From: JAFDCJ01 sp964527835
Lineage (GTDB): Bacteria > Desulfobacterota > Desulfobacteria > Desulfobacterales > JAFDCJ01
DNA length: 62,266 nucleotides
Reading direction: 5' to 3'
NCBI GenBank assembly: GCA_964527835.1
Contig: CAZGNV010000025.1
Coordinates: 1 to 62,266 of the forward strand
The translations under genes and the position numbers were made by a program. Shown here piece by piece: positions 25,101 through 32,091 of this stretch. Positions within the stretch are counted from its first letter, which is position 1. Every line of letters starts with the position of its first letter. Below the pieces are notes generated by a model that worked only from the letters and a program-made list of their open reading frames with translations, was not told where the DNA came from and did no database searches.

Positions 25101-25420
25101 GATGCCAGCTCCTGCATGATGGGCACTTCCGGGCAGCGGGCCAGCAGCATTTCCACGATCAGCTTGCGGCCCTGGTGCACGGCTTCGGTGTCCGTTTTAA
25201 CCTCCATGCCTTCCCAGATCGGATAGTTGCAGGCGGTGACAAAGCGCGTGCGGCGGCCGTCGAACAGCTCCACCGTGCACAACCGGCACATGCCGGCCGG
25301 CTCCAGCGCCTTGTGGTGGCACAGCGTTGGAATGTCGACATTGTATTTTTCCGCTACCTGCAGAATAGACTGCCCTTCTTCTCCCTGGACCGTTTTTCCA
25401 TTCAGTTTAAAAGTGACCAT
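22163..25420 (-). CDS. NuoG-HdrA fusion flavin/iron-sulfur protein
   Basis: A 1085-residue composite. Residues 1-80 form a NuoG-type [2Fe-2S] domain (CHHKALEPAGMCRLCTVELF). Next come two NuoG-like 4Fe-4S cluster sets (CILCGLCVRVC and CIACGACASVCP). Residues about 200-530 are HdrA without its FAD-entry part, starting GRKPVYVPYAQAVPNTPAID and holding CVGSRDLNRCDNSFCSSVCC. Residues about 545-970 form a second HdrA-like module with its own IGGGIAGMAAASSLA FAD motif, and the C-terminus has two 4Fe-4S motifs (CSQCGVCVSVCP, CKGCGLCVASC). It should take electrons from NuoEF and split or merge them at the flavins. Part of the first HdrA module is encoded separately at 27926-28309. It starts 16 bp after nuoF, behind AAAGGA. 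Confidence 0.88.
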   Translation of the reverse strand: MVTFKLNGKTVQGEEGQSILQVAEKYNVDIPTLCHHKALEPAGMCRLCTVELFDGRRTRFVTACNYPIWEGMEVKTDTEAVHQGRKLIVEMLLARCPEVPIMQELASQYGIDAPRFEKEADTCILCGLCVRVCDKMGANAITLTGRGLELAVDTPFHIQTDLCIACGACASVCPTGHITLDKIKQHHTRLEADLIPSEYEVGMAGRKPVYVPYAQAVPNTPAIDRSKCVHFKTGGCKICVEFCGVDAIDHSMQDEIIELDVGSIILAPGFEPFDPSKFDTYNYARHPNVITSMEMERILSASGPTGGHLVRPSDHKEPQKVAWFQCVGSRDLNRCDNSFCSSVCCMYAIKEAVIAKEHAGDSLDCAIFFMDMRTHGKDFERFYDNAREKQGVRFLRSRVHTIDPVGDSGDLAVRYVTEDGKMKSETFDMIVLSIGLQTQAETVELAKRLDLELTAGNFCKTDTFDPVATSQEGIYVCGAFQGPRDIPQAVVDASAAAAAAGEILSPARNTETKTAEIVPETNVTNERPRVGVFVCHCGINIAGVVDVPAVTEYAKTLPYVTFATDNLYSCSQDTQETITQIIKQKNLNRVVVAACTPKTHEPLFQETLINAGLNKYLFEMANIRNQDSWVHKNNPQLATKKAKDLLRMAVSKVTLQEPLKEAELQVNQTAMVIGGGIAGMAAASSLANQGYDTHIIERSAQLGGQALNLYRTADGEDIQKKLAALVKEVNKNKKIHVHLDTTIAEVDGFVGNFKTTLSKNGKQEVLEHGVAVMATGASPLQPDEYSYSKDPRIVTSLELDRKFIDKDPALKKLNTAVFIQCVGSREPQRPYCSRVCCTHSIDNALQLKKLNPAMDVFILYRDIRTYGEREYLYKEARQAGVIFIRYSLDHKPAVKVKEDCIRVTVRDHILGRLIEIETELLSLATAVIPNRDEQLANFFKVPLNDDGFFVERHAKLGPSEFATDGVFLCGLAHYPKPIDESIAQGRAAASRAVTLLARKTIHTSGTIAETDPALCSQCGVCVSVCPYSAPSFTEEGPWAGRAEINPVLCKGCGLCVASCRSGAIHLKGFDNDQIFSQIFALGETG

Positions 25421-25436
25421 AAATTTTTTCCTTTAA

Positions 25437-27290
25437 TCAGCAAATCTTGATAGCGTCAAATTTGCAGCCCTCGTAGCAGATGCCGCACTTGATGCATTTG
25501 TCCTGGTGCAGTTCGTGGGGCTTTTTCTTTTCACCGGTGATGGCATCCTGGGGGCATTTGCGAAAGCACACCTGACAGCCAGTGCACGCTTCGGCGTCGA
25601 TTTCGTAATGAAACAGCGGTTTGCAGACCCCGGCCGGACATTTTTTGTCCTGGATGTGGGCCTCATATTCATCCCGGAAATAGAGCAGATTGGTTAAAAC
25701 CGGGTTGGGGGCCGAGGTTCCCAGGCCGCACAGGGAGAACCGCTGCATCATGATGCCCAGTTCTTCGAGCAGTTCGATATCGCCCTGTTTGCCGCGCCCC
25801 TCGCAGATATCGGTCAAAATCACCAGCATCTGCTTGAGTCCTTCGCGGCAGGGATTGCACTGGCCGCAGGATTCGTCTTTTAAAAAATCCACGAAATAGC
25901 GGGCAACGTCCACCATGCAGGTGTCCTGGTCCATGACGATCATGCCGCCGGATCCCATGATGGAGCCAACCTTGGCCAGCTCGTCAAAATCCACCGGCAG
26001 GTCTAAAAATTGCTCGGGGATGCACCCCCCGGAAGGGCCACCGGTTTGCACCGCCTTGAATTTTTTCTTCTTGGGGATACCGCCGCCAATGTCAAAAATA
26101 ATGGTTCGCAACGAGGTTCCCATGGGCACCTCGACCAGCCCCGTGTTTACCACCTTGCCGACCAGGGAAAATATTTTGGTTCCCTTGCTGTGCTCGGTCC
26201 CAATGGATGCATACCAGTCCGCCCCCTTGTTGATGATGACCGGAACGTTGGCCCAGGTCTCGACGTTGTTGAGATTGGAGGGGCTCTGCCGGAATCCTTT
26301 TTCCACCGTGTGAATGTATTTGGCCCGGGGTCGTCCGGGGTTGCCTTCCAGCGAGGCCATCAGGGCCGTGGATTCGCCGCACACAAACGCCCCCCCGCCG
26401 CGGCTGATATGGATGTCAAAATCAAAGCCGGACCCCAGAATGTTTTTGCCCAGCAGCCCCATTTTTTTCGCGCTTTGCAGGGCGGTCATCAGGTTTTTGA
26501 CCGCCAGGGGGTATTCGTGGCGCACATAGACGTATCCCACATGGGAGCCGATGGCGACAGCCCCGATGATCATTCCTTCCAGCACGCTGTGGGGGTTGCC
26601 CTCCAACAGGCTACGGTCCATGTAAGCGCCCGGATCGCCTTCATCGGCGTTGCAGATGATATATTTTTCGCCTTTTTGGCGACGGCAGGTTTCCCATTTA
26701 ATGCCGGTGGGAAAGCCCCCCCCGCCGCGACCCCGCAAGCCCGCTTTTTTGATTTCGTCGATAATCTGCTTGGGTTTCATGTCGACCAGCGCTTTTGCCA
26801 GGGCTGCATAGCCGCCCACGGCAATGTAGTCCTCGATGCTGGTCGGGTCGATCAAGCCGTTGTTGCCGAAAATCACGCGCTGCTGAAGCTTGTAAAAGGG
26901 GATGTCTTCTTCAAGGTTGATTTTTTTCTTGGTGGAGGGATCTTTGAAAATCAGGGATTTGACCAGCTCCCCGTTTTTAATTGTCTCCTCCACGATCTGT
27001 GGAACGTGTTTTTCTTTTACCTGGGGATAGAAGATGCCCTCTGGATGAATGACCATGATCGGGCCTTTTTCACAGAAGCCGTGGCAGCCGGAAAGCTTGA
27101 CTTCCACCTTTTTGTCCAGTTTCTGCTTTTTCAGCTCTTTTACCAGGGCCTGGTGCACCCCGGCGGTTCCGTAAGCACCGCAGCCGGAACCGGCGCACAG
27201 GGAAATCAATTTTTTCTTCGCCTTGCGGCGTTTGTCCTGCAATTTTTTTCTGAATTCTTCCAGGGCCGCTTTGTCTTCTAGTTTCGCCAT
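25437..27290 (-). CDS. NuoF-like NADH-oxidising flavoprotein (HydB/HndC type)
   Basis: A 617-residue NADH dehydrogenase subunit. An N-terminal thioredoxin-like [2Fe-2S] domain (CAGSGCGAYG with CHGFCEKG) precedes the core: NADH/FMN-binding glycine-rich GLRGRGGGGFPTGIKWE, ICNADEGDPGAYMDR, the CGESTALMASLEG segment and the cluster ligands CGQCNPCREG. Two C-terminal [4Fe-4S] motifs (CTGCQVCFRKCP, CIKCGICYEGC) make it the longer type found in bifurcating hydrogenases and in BamH-like complexes. It is the main NADH site of the operon. It lies 31 bp after nuoE and 16 bp before the NuoG-HdrA gene. Confidence 0.93.
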   Translation of the reverse strand: MAKLEDKAALEEFRKKLQDKRRKAKKKLISLCAGSGCGAYGTAGVHQALVKELKKQKLDKKVEVKLSGCHGFCEKGPIMVIHPEGIFYPQVKEKHVPQIVEETIKNGELVKSLIFKDPSTKKKINLEEDIPFYKLQQRVIFGNNGLIDPTSIEDYIAVGGYAALAKALVDMKPKQIIDEIKKAGLRGRGGGGFPTGIKWETCRRQKGEKYIICNADEGDPGAYMDRSLLEGNPHSVLEGMIIGAVAIGSHVGYVYVRHEYPLAVKNLMTALQSAKKMGLLGKNILGSGFDFDIHISRGGGAFVCGESTALMASLEGNPGRPRAKYIHTVEKGFRQSPSNLNNVETWANVPVIINKGADWYASIGTEHSKGTKIFSLVGKVVNTGLVEVPMGTSLRTIIFDIGGGIPKKKKFKAVQTGGPSGGCIPEQFLDLPVDFDELAKVGSIMGSGGMIVMDQDTCMVDVARYFVDFLKDESCGQCNPCREGLKQMLVILTDICEGRGKQGDIELLEELGIMMQRFSLCGLGTSAPNPVLTNLLYFRDEYEAHIQDKKCPAGVCKPLFHYEIDAEACTGCQVCFRKCPQDAITGEKKKPHELHQDKCIKCGICYEGCKFDAIKIC

Positions 27291-27321
27291 GGTCTTGTAA
27301 AACCTCCGTTACCTTTTTGCC

Positions 27322-27804
27322 TTAGGAAGCTTGTTGGCTGTATTCTTTGATTACCTTCAATACGCTGGACCGATCGAGTCCCCCGTGGGTGTCCTGGTTG
27401 ACCGTGATGACCGGTCCCGAAGCGCAACAGCCGATGCACCTGACAGCTTCCAGGGTAAAAAGGCCGTCAGCGGTTGTCTGTCCTTCCGATACGTCGAGGG
27501 TGGACTGCAGGGCTTCCATGAGTTTTTCCGCCCCGCGCACGTGGCAGGCCGTGCCTGTGCATACATTGACGATATATTTGCCCCGCGGTTCCAGGCTGAT
27601 GGTTTTATAAAAAGTGGCAACACTGTAAACCAGACTTTCCTTGACACCGAGTTTTTCCACCAGGATGGGGATGACTTCGGGGGGCACGTAATTGTAAATA
27701 TCGCTGATGTCCTGCATGATCATCAGCAGGGCTTCCCGATCCGCATTGTACCGGTGAATGATCGCCTCTATCTGGTTTGCATCGATTTGCACCGCATTTT
27801 CCAT
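27322..27804 (-). CDS. NuoE-like [2Fe-2S] subunit
   Basis: A 160-residue thioredoxin-like subunit of the complex I 24-kDa family, functioning with NuoF. The cluster ligands are in VCTGTACHVRG and VRCIGCCASGP, giving the C-x4-C and C-x3-C pair. Helical N-terminus (IIHRYNADREALLMIMQDI) is normal. Length fits the family. It is preceded by a 120-bp gap after the short HdrA gene and followed by nuoF in the same order as in bifurcating hydrogenases, Nfn-like complexes and the Bam benzoyl-CoA reductase cluster. Confidence 0.93.
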   Translation of the reverse strand: MENAVQIDANQIEAIIHRYNADREALLMIMQDISDIYNYVPPEVIPILVEKLGVKESLVYSVATFYKTISLEPRGKYIVNVCTGTACHVRGAEKLMEALQSTLDVSEGQTTADGLFTLEAVRCIGCCASGPVITVNQDTHGGLDRSSVLKVIKEYSQQAS

Positions 27805-27925
27805 GGTTGTCTGCCTTTTGTAATTTCGTGTTTTAATCGTCTTTTCGCCGGTCGCAACCCTTCGATGGGGCTAAAAAAATGTTTTTCCGGCAAAAACGGT
27901 TTTGAAAGCGTTGTTTCGGGGTCCG

Positions 27926-28309
27926 TCAGGTTGCCGCTTCAAGCACCACGGGGCAGTTTTCCACACAGGCACCGCAGCCGGTGCAGCGGTCCTCAATAAT
28001 GGTGCGGGCGCGCTTGCGGATTTTTACTTTGAAATTTCCAGCGGAGCCTTCCACGCTTTCCAGGTCCGCATAGGTGATCAGTTCGATGTTCAAGTGCCGG
28101 CCGACCTCGACCAGTTTGGGGGAGATGATTCACATGGCACAGTCGTTGGTGGGAAATGTCTTGTCCAGCTGGGACATCACCCCCCCGATGGACGGGGATT
28201 TTTCCAGCAGGTAAACATAATATCCCGAATTGGCCAAATCCAGGGCGGATTGCATCCCGGCAATCCCGCCGCCGACCACCAGCACCGACCCTTTTACATT
28301 TGTTGACAT
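27926..28309 (-). CDS. Short HdrA N-terminal protein, selenoprotein (Sec60)
   Basis: A 127-residue protein made only of the HdrA FAD-entry region and one iron-sulfur cluster. It starts at ATG 28309 behind AGGAG and reads LVVGGGIAGMQSALDLANSG and SIGGVMSQLDKTFPTNDCAM. There an in-frame TGA (28130-28132) occupies the position of the conserved HdrA cysteine (CSMC), and the same frame goes on IISPKLVEVGRHLNIELITY, then CTGCGACVENCPVVLEAAT and a TGA stop. TGA60 is read as selenocysteine; a stem-loop with GAGGUC loop follows at the right spacing. The protein ends where the HdrA half of the 1085-aa fusion starts (GRKPVYVPYAQAVP), so the two polypeptides together cover one complete HdrA module. It could instead be a decaying HdrA copy, but the reading frame is perfectly kept. 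Confidence 0.82.
28097..28114 (-). promoter_or_regulatory. SECIS-like hairpin of the short HdrA gene
   Basis: In the mRNA, CUGGUC pairs with GGCCGG (two G-U pairs) around the loop GAGGUC. The loop begins 21 bases after the UGA, nearly the same distance as in the MvhD gene, and it holds guanines. It lies within coding sequence. Confidence 0.6.
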
Positions 28310-28496
28310 GGCGTTGCACTCCTGAGTGAATTTTTTACCGGGGCTATCCGATATGATTAATGATATTAAGATGTTAACGAGCAACCCCGGAGATAAAAAG
28401 CTTGCTGTCAGCAAAAGAGTGGAATTTACCTGCTGGAATCCGGATTGTCAATAGAAATTAGTCCATTGAGGTGTAATTCCTGGCCGGGAAATGCAA

Positions 28497-28530
28497 AAAC
28501 CTTCCGGCCGAGCTGCCGGCCGGAAGGTTT
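28497..28530 (-). terminator. Intrinsic terminator after the two-receiver regulator gene
   Basis: AACCTTCCGGCC and GGCCGGAAGGTT form a perfect 12-bp stem, extended by an A-T pair at its foot, with an 8-base loop. On the minus strand it is followed by a T-run. It lies 25 bp beyond the stop of the 556-aa regulator and separates it from the Hdr/Nuo/Flox operon, which therefore has its own promoter. Confidence 0.9.
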
Positions 28531-28554
28531 ATTGTCAAAAATGGCAGGGGGTTA

Positions 28555-30225
28555 TTATGCAGCCAGTCGCAGAGCATTGTCCGTTGCGCTGCGCACTTCG
28601 TTGGGGGTGAATGGTTTGGGCAGATAATCGACCGCGCCCATGCGCGCGCTTTCCACCGCCGTTTCAATGCTGGCGTAACCGGTGATGATGATGACCCTGG
28701 TTTGCGGATTTTGATCGCGCACCGCCTTGAGCAGTTCCAGTCCCTTGACGCCGGGGATTTTAAGATCCAACAATACCAGTTTATAGGGCCGGGACCGGAT
28801 TTTATCCAGGGCCTCGTCTTTGGTGATGGCCTGGTCCACGTGGTAACCCTTTTTGGCCAGGATTTTGCGGATGTTGTTGTTGACCGCCACCTCGTCGTCA
28901 ATGACCAGGATGTTTCTGGAAACCGGCTCCTGCAGTCGAGCTTCGAAGCTCGCAGCCTCGGCCTCCGGTTGCGCCAGCCGGCGGGCCACCTCTTTTTTCA
29001 ACTCTTCGTAAGGGATAAAAACCCTGTCTTCGCGGTGCATATTCAGGGCGTAAGCCGGACCGGCAATGGCGCTGACCTCCTCAAAGTCAAAGGGCTGATC
29101 GATGCCGATGAGTGTTTTGGCGTCAAATCCCCTGGCTTTTTTGGCCTTGCCCTTTTTGGCTTTTTTCTGGGGGCATTCGTTGGTCTTGACGCCCGCCTTG
29201 CAGGTGGCCCCCAGCTTTTTAAAGATGTCGCAGACCATGTCGCCTACCTCGCAGAAGTTTTCCAGCGGCTCGGAGGCGGTGATTTCAATCACCGGAACGT
29301 CGGAACGGGTCAGCTGCCGGGTGTATTGCTCACCGGTTTGGCGGGCGACTTCCTGGCGGTCAAAGGGCATGTCGACGTCGATGGTTTTGCCGGCCTCGGC
29401 CTTCAGCCGGGCGAAATTTTGCTTGAGCTGCTCATAGGGCAGGAAGGTGACTCCTTCATGGTGCAGGTTGTGAACATACTGCGGGCCGGTCACCGACACC
29501 ACCTCTTCGTAGTTGAAGGGCTGATCGATGCCGATGAGTGTTTTGGCGTCAAATCCCCTGGCTTTTTTGGCCTTGCCCTTTTTGGCCTTTTTCTGGGGGC
29601 ATTCATTGGTCTTGATGCCGGCCTTGCAGGTGGCTCCCAGCTTTTTGAAGATGTCGCAGACCATATTGCCCAGCTCGCAGAAGTTTTCCAGCGGCTCGGG
29701 CATCTTGACTTCGACCACCGGCATATCCGAGCGGCCCAGCATGTCCGCATACTCTTTGCCGGTGTATTTGGCGACTTCATCGGTTTCAAAAGGGATGTCG
29801 ATATCGATGATGTCAATGGCCTCTCTTTCTTCCGGGGTGATCCGGGCTTCGGACAGTTTGCCGGACAGTGCCTGCTGCACGGTTTTTCTGAGTTCATCGG
29901 GGGTAAAAGGCTTGGGGATGTAATCCAGTGCCCCCAGGCGGATGGCTTTGATGGCGGTGTCAGTGGAAGCATAGGCGGTCATCATCACCGCCTTGGTCAG
30001 CGGCCATTGTTTTTTGACCATCTTCAACAGTTCGAGGCCGTTTTGGCCCGGCATGACAATGTCGGAAATCAGCAGGGCAAAGCTTTCCTTGGCCATTTTT
30101 TCAAGGGCTTCCTGGGCGCTCAAAGCCCGGGTGACCTCATAATTGCCCTTCGCAAGAATCTTTTCCACGTTGTGGCAGATTCGCTTTTCGTCATCGACCA
30201 CGATGATTTTGGCAGTTGCTCCCAT
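28555..30225 (-). CDS. Response regulator with two receiver domains and duplicated Cys/Lys-rich middle
   Basis: A 556-residue soluble protein. A receiver domain at each end (residues about 5-125, phospho-acceptor Asp in LISDIVMPG; and about 435-553, Asp in LLDLKIPG) flanks four subdomains of the form ID-x-PF-x-x-x-EV...TG-x-x-Y. These are arranged as a near-perfect 142-residue tandem duplication. Each duplicate contains a Cys-rich NFCE(L/V)G-x-MVCDIFKKLG stretch and a basic linker, KKAKKGKAKKARG, which could bind nucleic acid or an acidic partner. No helix-turn-helix, AAA or output enzyme domain is visible. I do not recognise the middle domain by name. It is transcribed from a sigma-54-type promoter, next to the sigma-54 activator gene, and directly upstream of the redox operon. 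Confidence 0.82.
   Translation of the reverse strand: MGATAKIIVVDDEKRICHNVEKILAKGNYEVTRALSAQEALEKMAKESFALLISDIVMPGQNGLELLKMVKKQWPLTKAVMMTAYASTDTAIKAIRLGALDYIPKPFTPDELRKTVQQALSGKLSEARITPEEREAIDIIDIDIPFETDEVAKYTGKEYADMLGRSDMPVVEVKMPEPLENFCELGNMVCDIFKKLGATCKAGIKTNECPQKKAKKGKAKKARGFDAKTLIGIDQPFNYEEVVSVTGPQYVHNLHHEGVTFLPYEQLKQNFARLKAEAGKTIDVDMPFDRQEVARQTGEQYTRQLTRSDVPVIEITASEPLENFCEVGDMVCDIFKKLGATCKAGVKTNECPQKKAKKGKAKKARGFDAKTLIGIDQPFDFEEVSAIAGPAYALNMHREDRVFIPYEELKKEVARRLAQPEAEAASFEARLQEPVSRNILVIDDEVAVNNNIRKILAKKGYHVDQAITKDEALDKIRSRPYKLVLLDLKIPGVKGLELLKAVRDQNPQTRVIIITGYASIETAVESARMGAVDYLPKPFTPNEVRSATDNALRLAA
29094..29676. repeat. In-gene tandem DNA duplication, period 426 bp
   Basis: The segment at about 29094-29270 recurs at about 29520-29696 with roughly a dozen base differences by eye. 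The offset is 426 bp, a multiple of three. The DNA similarity is much higher here than in the flanking parts of the duplicated protein region, suggesting recent duplication or gene conversion. Confidence 0.85.
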
Positions 30226-30281
30226 GTTTTCCTCCCCCCAATAAATTTCGGTTAGCGATGTGATCTCTGCTCCAGGTTACA

Positions 30282-30296
30282 GCAACCTTTGTGCCA
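30282..30296 (-). promoter_or_regulatory. Sigma-54 promoter (-24/-12) for the two-receiver regulator
   Basis: On the minus strand the sequence is TGGCACAAAGGTTGCT, matching the -24/-12 consensus (TGGCAC-N5-TTGC) exactly, with the invariant GG and GC ten bases apart. The predicted start lies near 30270, giving a leader of about 45 bases before the ATG at 30225. The NtrC-type activator encoded next door is an obvious candidate regulator. Confidence 0.82.
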
Positions 30297-30566
30297 AAAT
30301 TCCAAAGTTGTTTTAACCTCTTAAAATTACAGTTATAAATTTAGCTGTTGCTTTGGCCAGCATGGAAAATGTATAAAAAATATATACAGTTTTGGTGGGG
30401 GTGGCGGAAGAAATGCGATTGGTTCACGGGCAAATTAGTTAATAATAAAACCATATGATATTATGGTAAAAAGATGAGATTTCCCAGATGACTCGATGCC
30501 GTATGGCATCCATGAGATCAGAAAGTGGATTGTGTATAAAAAAAACATACGCTGTATTTTTTTCGT

Positions 30567-30625
30567 TCAACCCTGAACAGCTCCCGAAAAGGCTTGCCCA
30601 AGCGAGAAAATCGACTTTTTTCGAC
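30567..30625. repeat. Partial MITE-like repeat
   Basis: About 60 bases matching the right half of the repeat at 1325-1499 (CAACCC, CAGCTC, CCGAAAAGGCTTG and AAAATCGACTTTTT in the same order), with the left half missing. Confidence 0.65.
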
Positions 30626-30663
30626 TTCATCAAACACGACGGCCCCGGAAAAAGCTCGATGGG

Positions 30664-32091
30664 TTACGGCTTGGGTCGCCGGTGCTGCTGTCCACTGATG
30701 CCGTGTTTTTTCATCAGCTGGTGAAAATTGCTGCGCTGCAGGCCCACGCTTTTTGCAGCGCGGGAAACGTTCCAGTCGTTTTTTTCCAGGGCCTTTAAAA
30801 TGAAATTCTTTTCGACGCTGCGCACCGCCTTCTGGCGGATCTGCTTTTTAACTTTTTTGAGTTCCTCGTTGGTGGTGGGGATGTTTTCCAGCAACGGGCC
30901 GATGTCATCCATGTAGCCAGGCAGCGGCAGGTCCTTGAGCGCAATTTGATCAGTTTCACACAAAATGACGGCCCGCTCAATGGTATTGCGCAGCTGGCGC
31001 ACATTGCCGGGCCAGTCATATTCCGTCAGGCGGTTTACGGCGGCCGGTTCGAACCCCGTGATGGGTTTGTCCATCTGGCGGCTGAACTGGTCCAGGAAAT
31101 GATAGGCGATGGGCAGAATATCCGTTTTGCGTTCCCTGAGCGGCGGCAGCAGGATGGGATAGACGTCGATGCGGTAATAGAAATCTTCCCTGAACTGGCC
31201 GGCAGACACCATTTCCTGCAGGTTGCGATTGGTGGCAAAAATCAGGCGCACATCCACCGACACCGGCTTGAGGGCTCCCAGGGGAAGAAACTCACGGGAT
31301 TCCAGAAACCGCAGCAGCTTGCCCTGGACCTCCAGGCTGATATTGCTGATTTCATCCAGAAAGACCGTCCCCCCGTCGGCCCGTTTGAAGATTCCCGGTT
31401 TGTCGCTGCGGGCATCGGTGAAAGCGCCCTTGGTGTGGCCGAACAATTCGTTTTCCAGCAGATGGGTCGACAGGGTGGCACAGTCGACGGCAAAAAAAAC
31501 CGCCTTGCTGCGGCGGCTGTTGGCGTGCACGGCCCGGGCCACCAGTTCCTTGCCGGTCCCGCTTTCCCCATGGATCAGAACCGTGGAATCGGTGGGCGCC
31601 ACTTTCTGGATCATGGTGATGACCCGCTTGATTTTCGGGCTGTTGCCGATGAGTTGATGGGAAGGCGTTTTGCCTCTTGTCACCTGCTGCTGCAAGTCTC
31701 GGTTTTGCTGGCGAACCTGTCTTTCCGCCACGGCCTGGCCCACGATGGCCCGCAGTTCAGCCGGGGTAAACGGTTTCGGCAGATAGTCCAGGGCCCCCAT
31801 TTTCATCACTTCCACCGCCGAAGCCACACTGGCATAGCCGGTCATGACAATCACCGGCGTGTCGGGGTGGTTTTCCTTTACCCGGTGCAAAACCTCCATA
31901 CCGCCAAGACTGCTCATCTTCAGGTCCGTGATAATGACGTCAAACGGCTGGGCGGCGATCATCTTCAATGCGTCATAGCCGTTGAGGGCGTAGCTGACCT
32001 CGCAATTCATTTTTTCCAGCACCCGGGTACAGGTCCGGCAGATGTTGGGCTCGTCATCGACGACGAGTATGCGGGGGGGGTCAGCCGGCAT
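30664..32091 (-). CDS. Sigma-54-dependent response regulator (NtrC family)
   Basis: A 475-residue three-domain activator. The receiver domain opens RILVVDDEPNICRTC with phospho-acceptor Asp in DVIITDLKM. The AAA+ domain has Walker A GESGTGKELVARA, the sigma-54-contacting GAFTDA loop, Walker B VFLDEI and the R-finger region. The C-terminal Fis-type helix-turn-helix is NDWNVSRAAKSVGLQRSNFH. The reading frame is open upstream into the kinase gene; ATG at 32091 (or 32094) behind GGAGAAG overlaps the kinase stop by about 11 bp, so kinase and regulator are translationally coupled. It would activate sigma-54 promoters such as the one at 30282. Confidence 0.93.
   Translation of the reverse strand: MPADPPRILVVDDEPNICRTCTRVLEKMNCEVSYALNGYDALKMIAAQPFDVIITDLKMSSLGGMEVLHRVKENHPDTPVIVMTGYASVASAVEVMKMGALDYLPKPFTPAELRAIVGQAVAERQVRQQNRDLQQQVTRGKTPSHQLIGNSPKIKRVITMIQKVAPTDSTVLIHGESGTGKELVARAVHANSRRSKAVFFAVDCATLSTHLLENELFGHTKGAFTDARSDKPGIFKRADGGTVFLDEISNISLEVQGKLLRFLESREFLPLGALKPVSVDVRLIFATNRNLQEMVSAGQFREDFYYRIDVYPILLPPLRERKTDILPIAYHFLDQFSRQMDKPITGFEPAAVNRLTEYDWPGNVRQLRNTIERAVILCETDQIALKDLPLPGYMDDIGPLLENIPTTNEELKKVKKQIRQKAVRSVEKNFILKALEKNDWNVSRAAKSVGLQRSNFHQLMKKHGISGQQHRRPKP

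Larger units (their letters stand above)
30226..30663. other. AT-rich intergenic region with promoter and repeat fragment
   Basis: No gene is visible. It holds the sigma-54-type promoter at 30282-30296 for the leftward gene, an AT-rich block around 30310-30560, and a partial copy of the MITE-like repeat at about 30567-30625. The region separates the NtrC-type gene, whose stop is at 30664, from the promoter of the two-receiver gene. Confidence 0.7.

Noticed and set aside
27830..27928. Second in-frame TGA (27926-27928) of the short HdrA as another selenocysteine
   Set aside because: The frame beyond it gives Arg/Lys-rich non-HdrA residues and soon ends, and no conserved Cys column lies there. 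It is read as the true stop.
19432..28309. A benzoyl-CoA reductase (bam) operon
   Set aside because: NuoEF and MvhD recall bamGHF, but no tungsten benzoyl-CoA reductase (BamB) or BamC is present, and Flox subunits and dsrC are.
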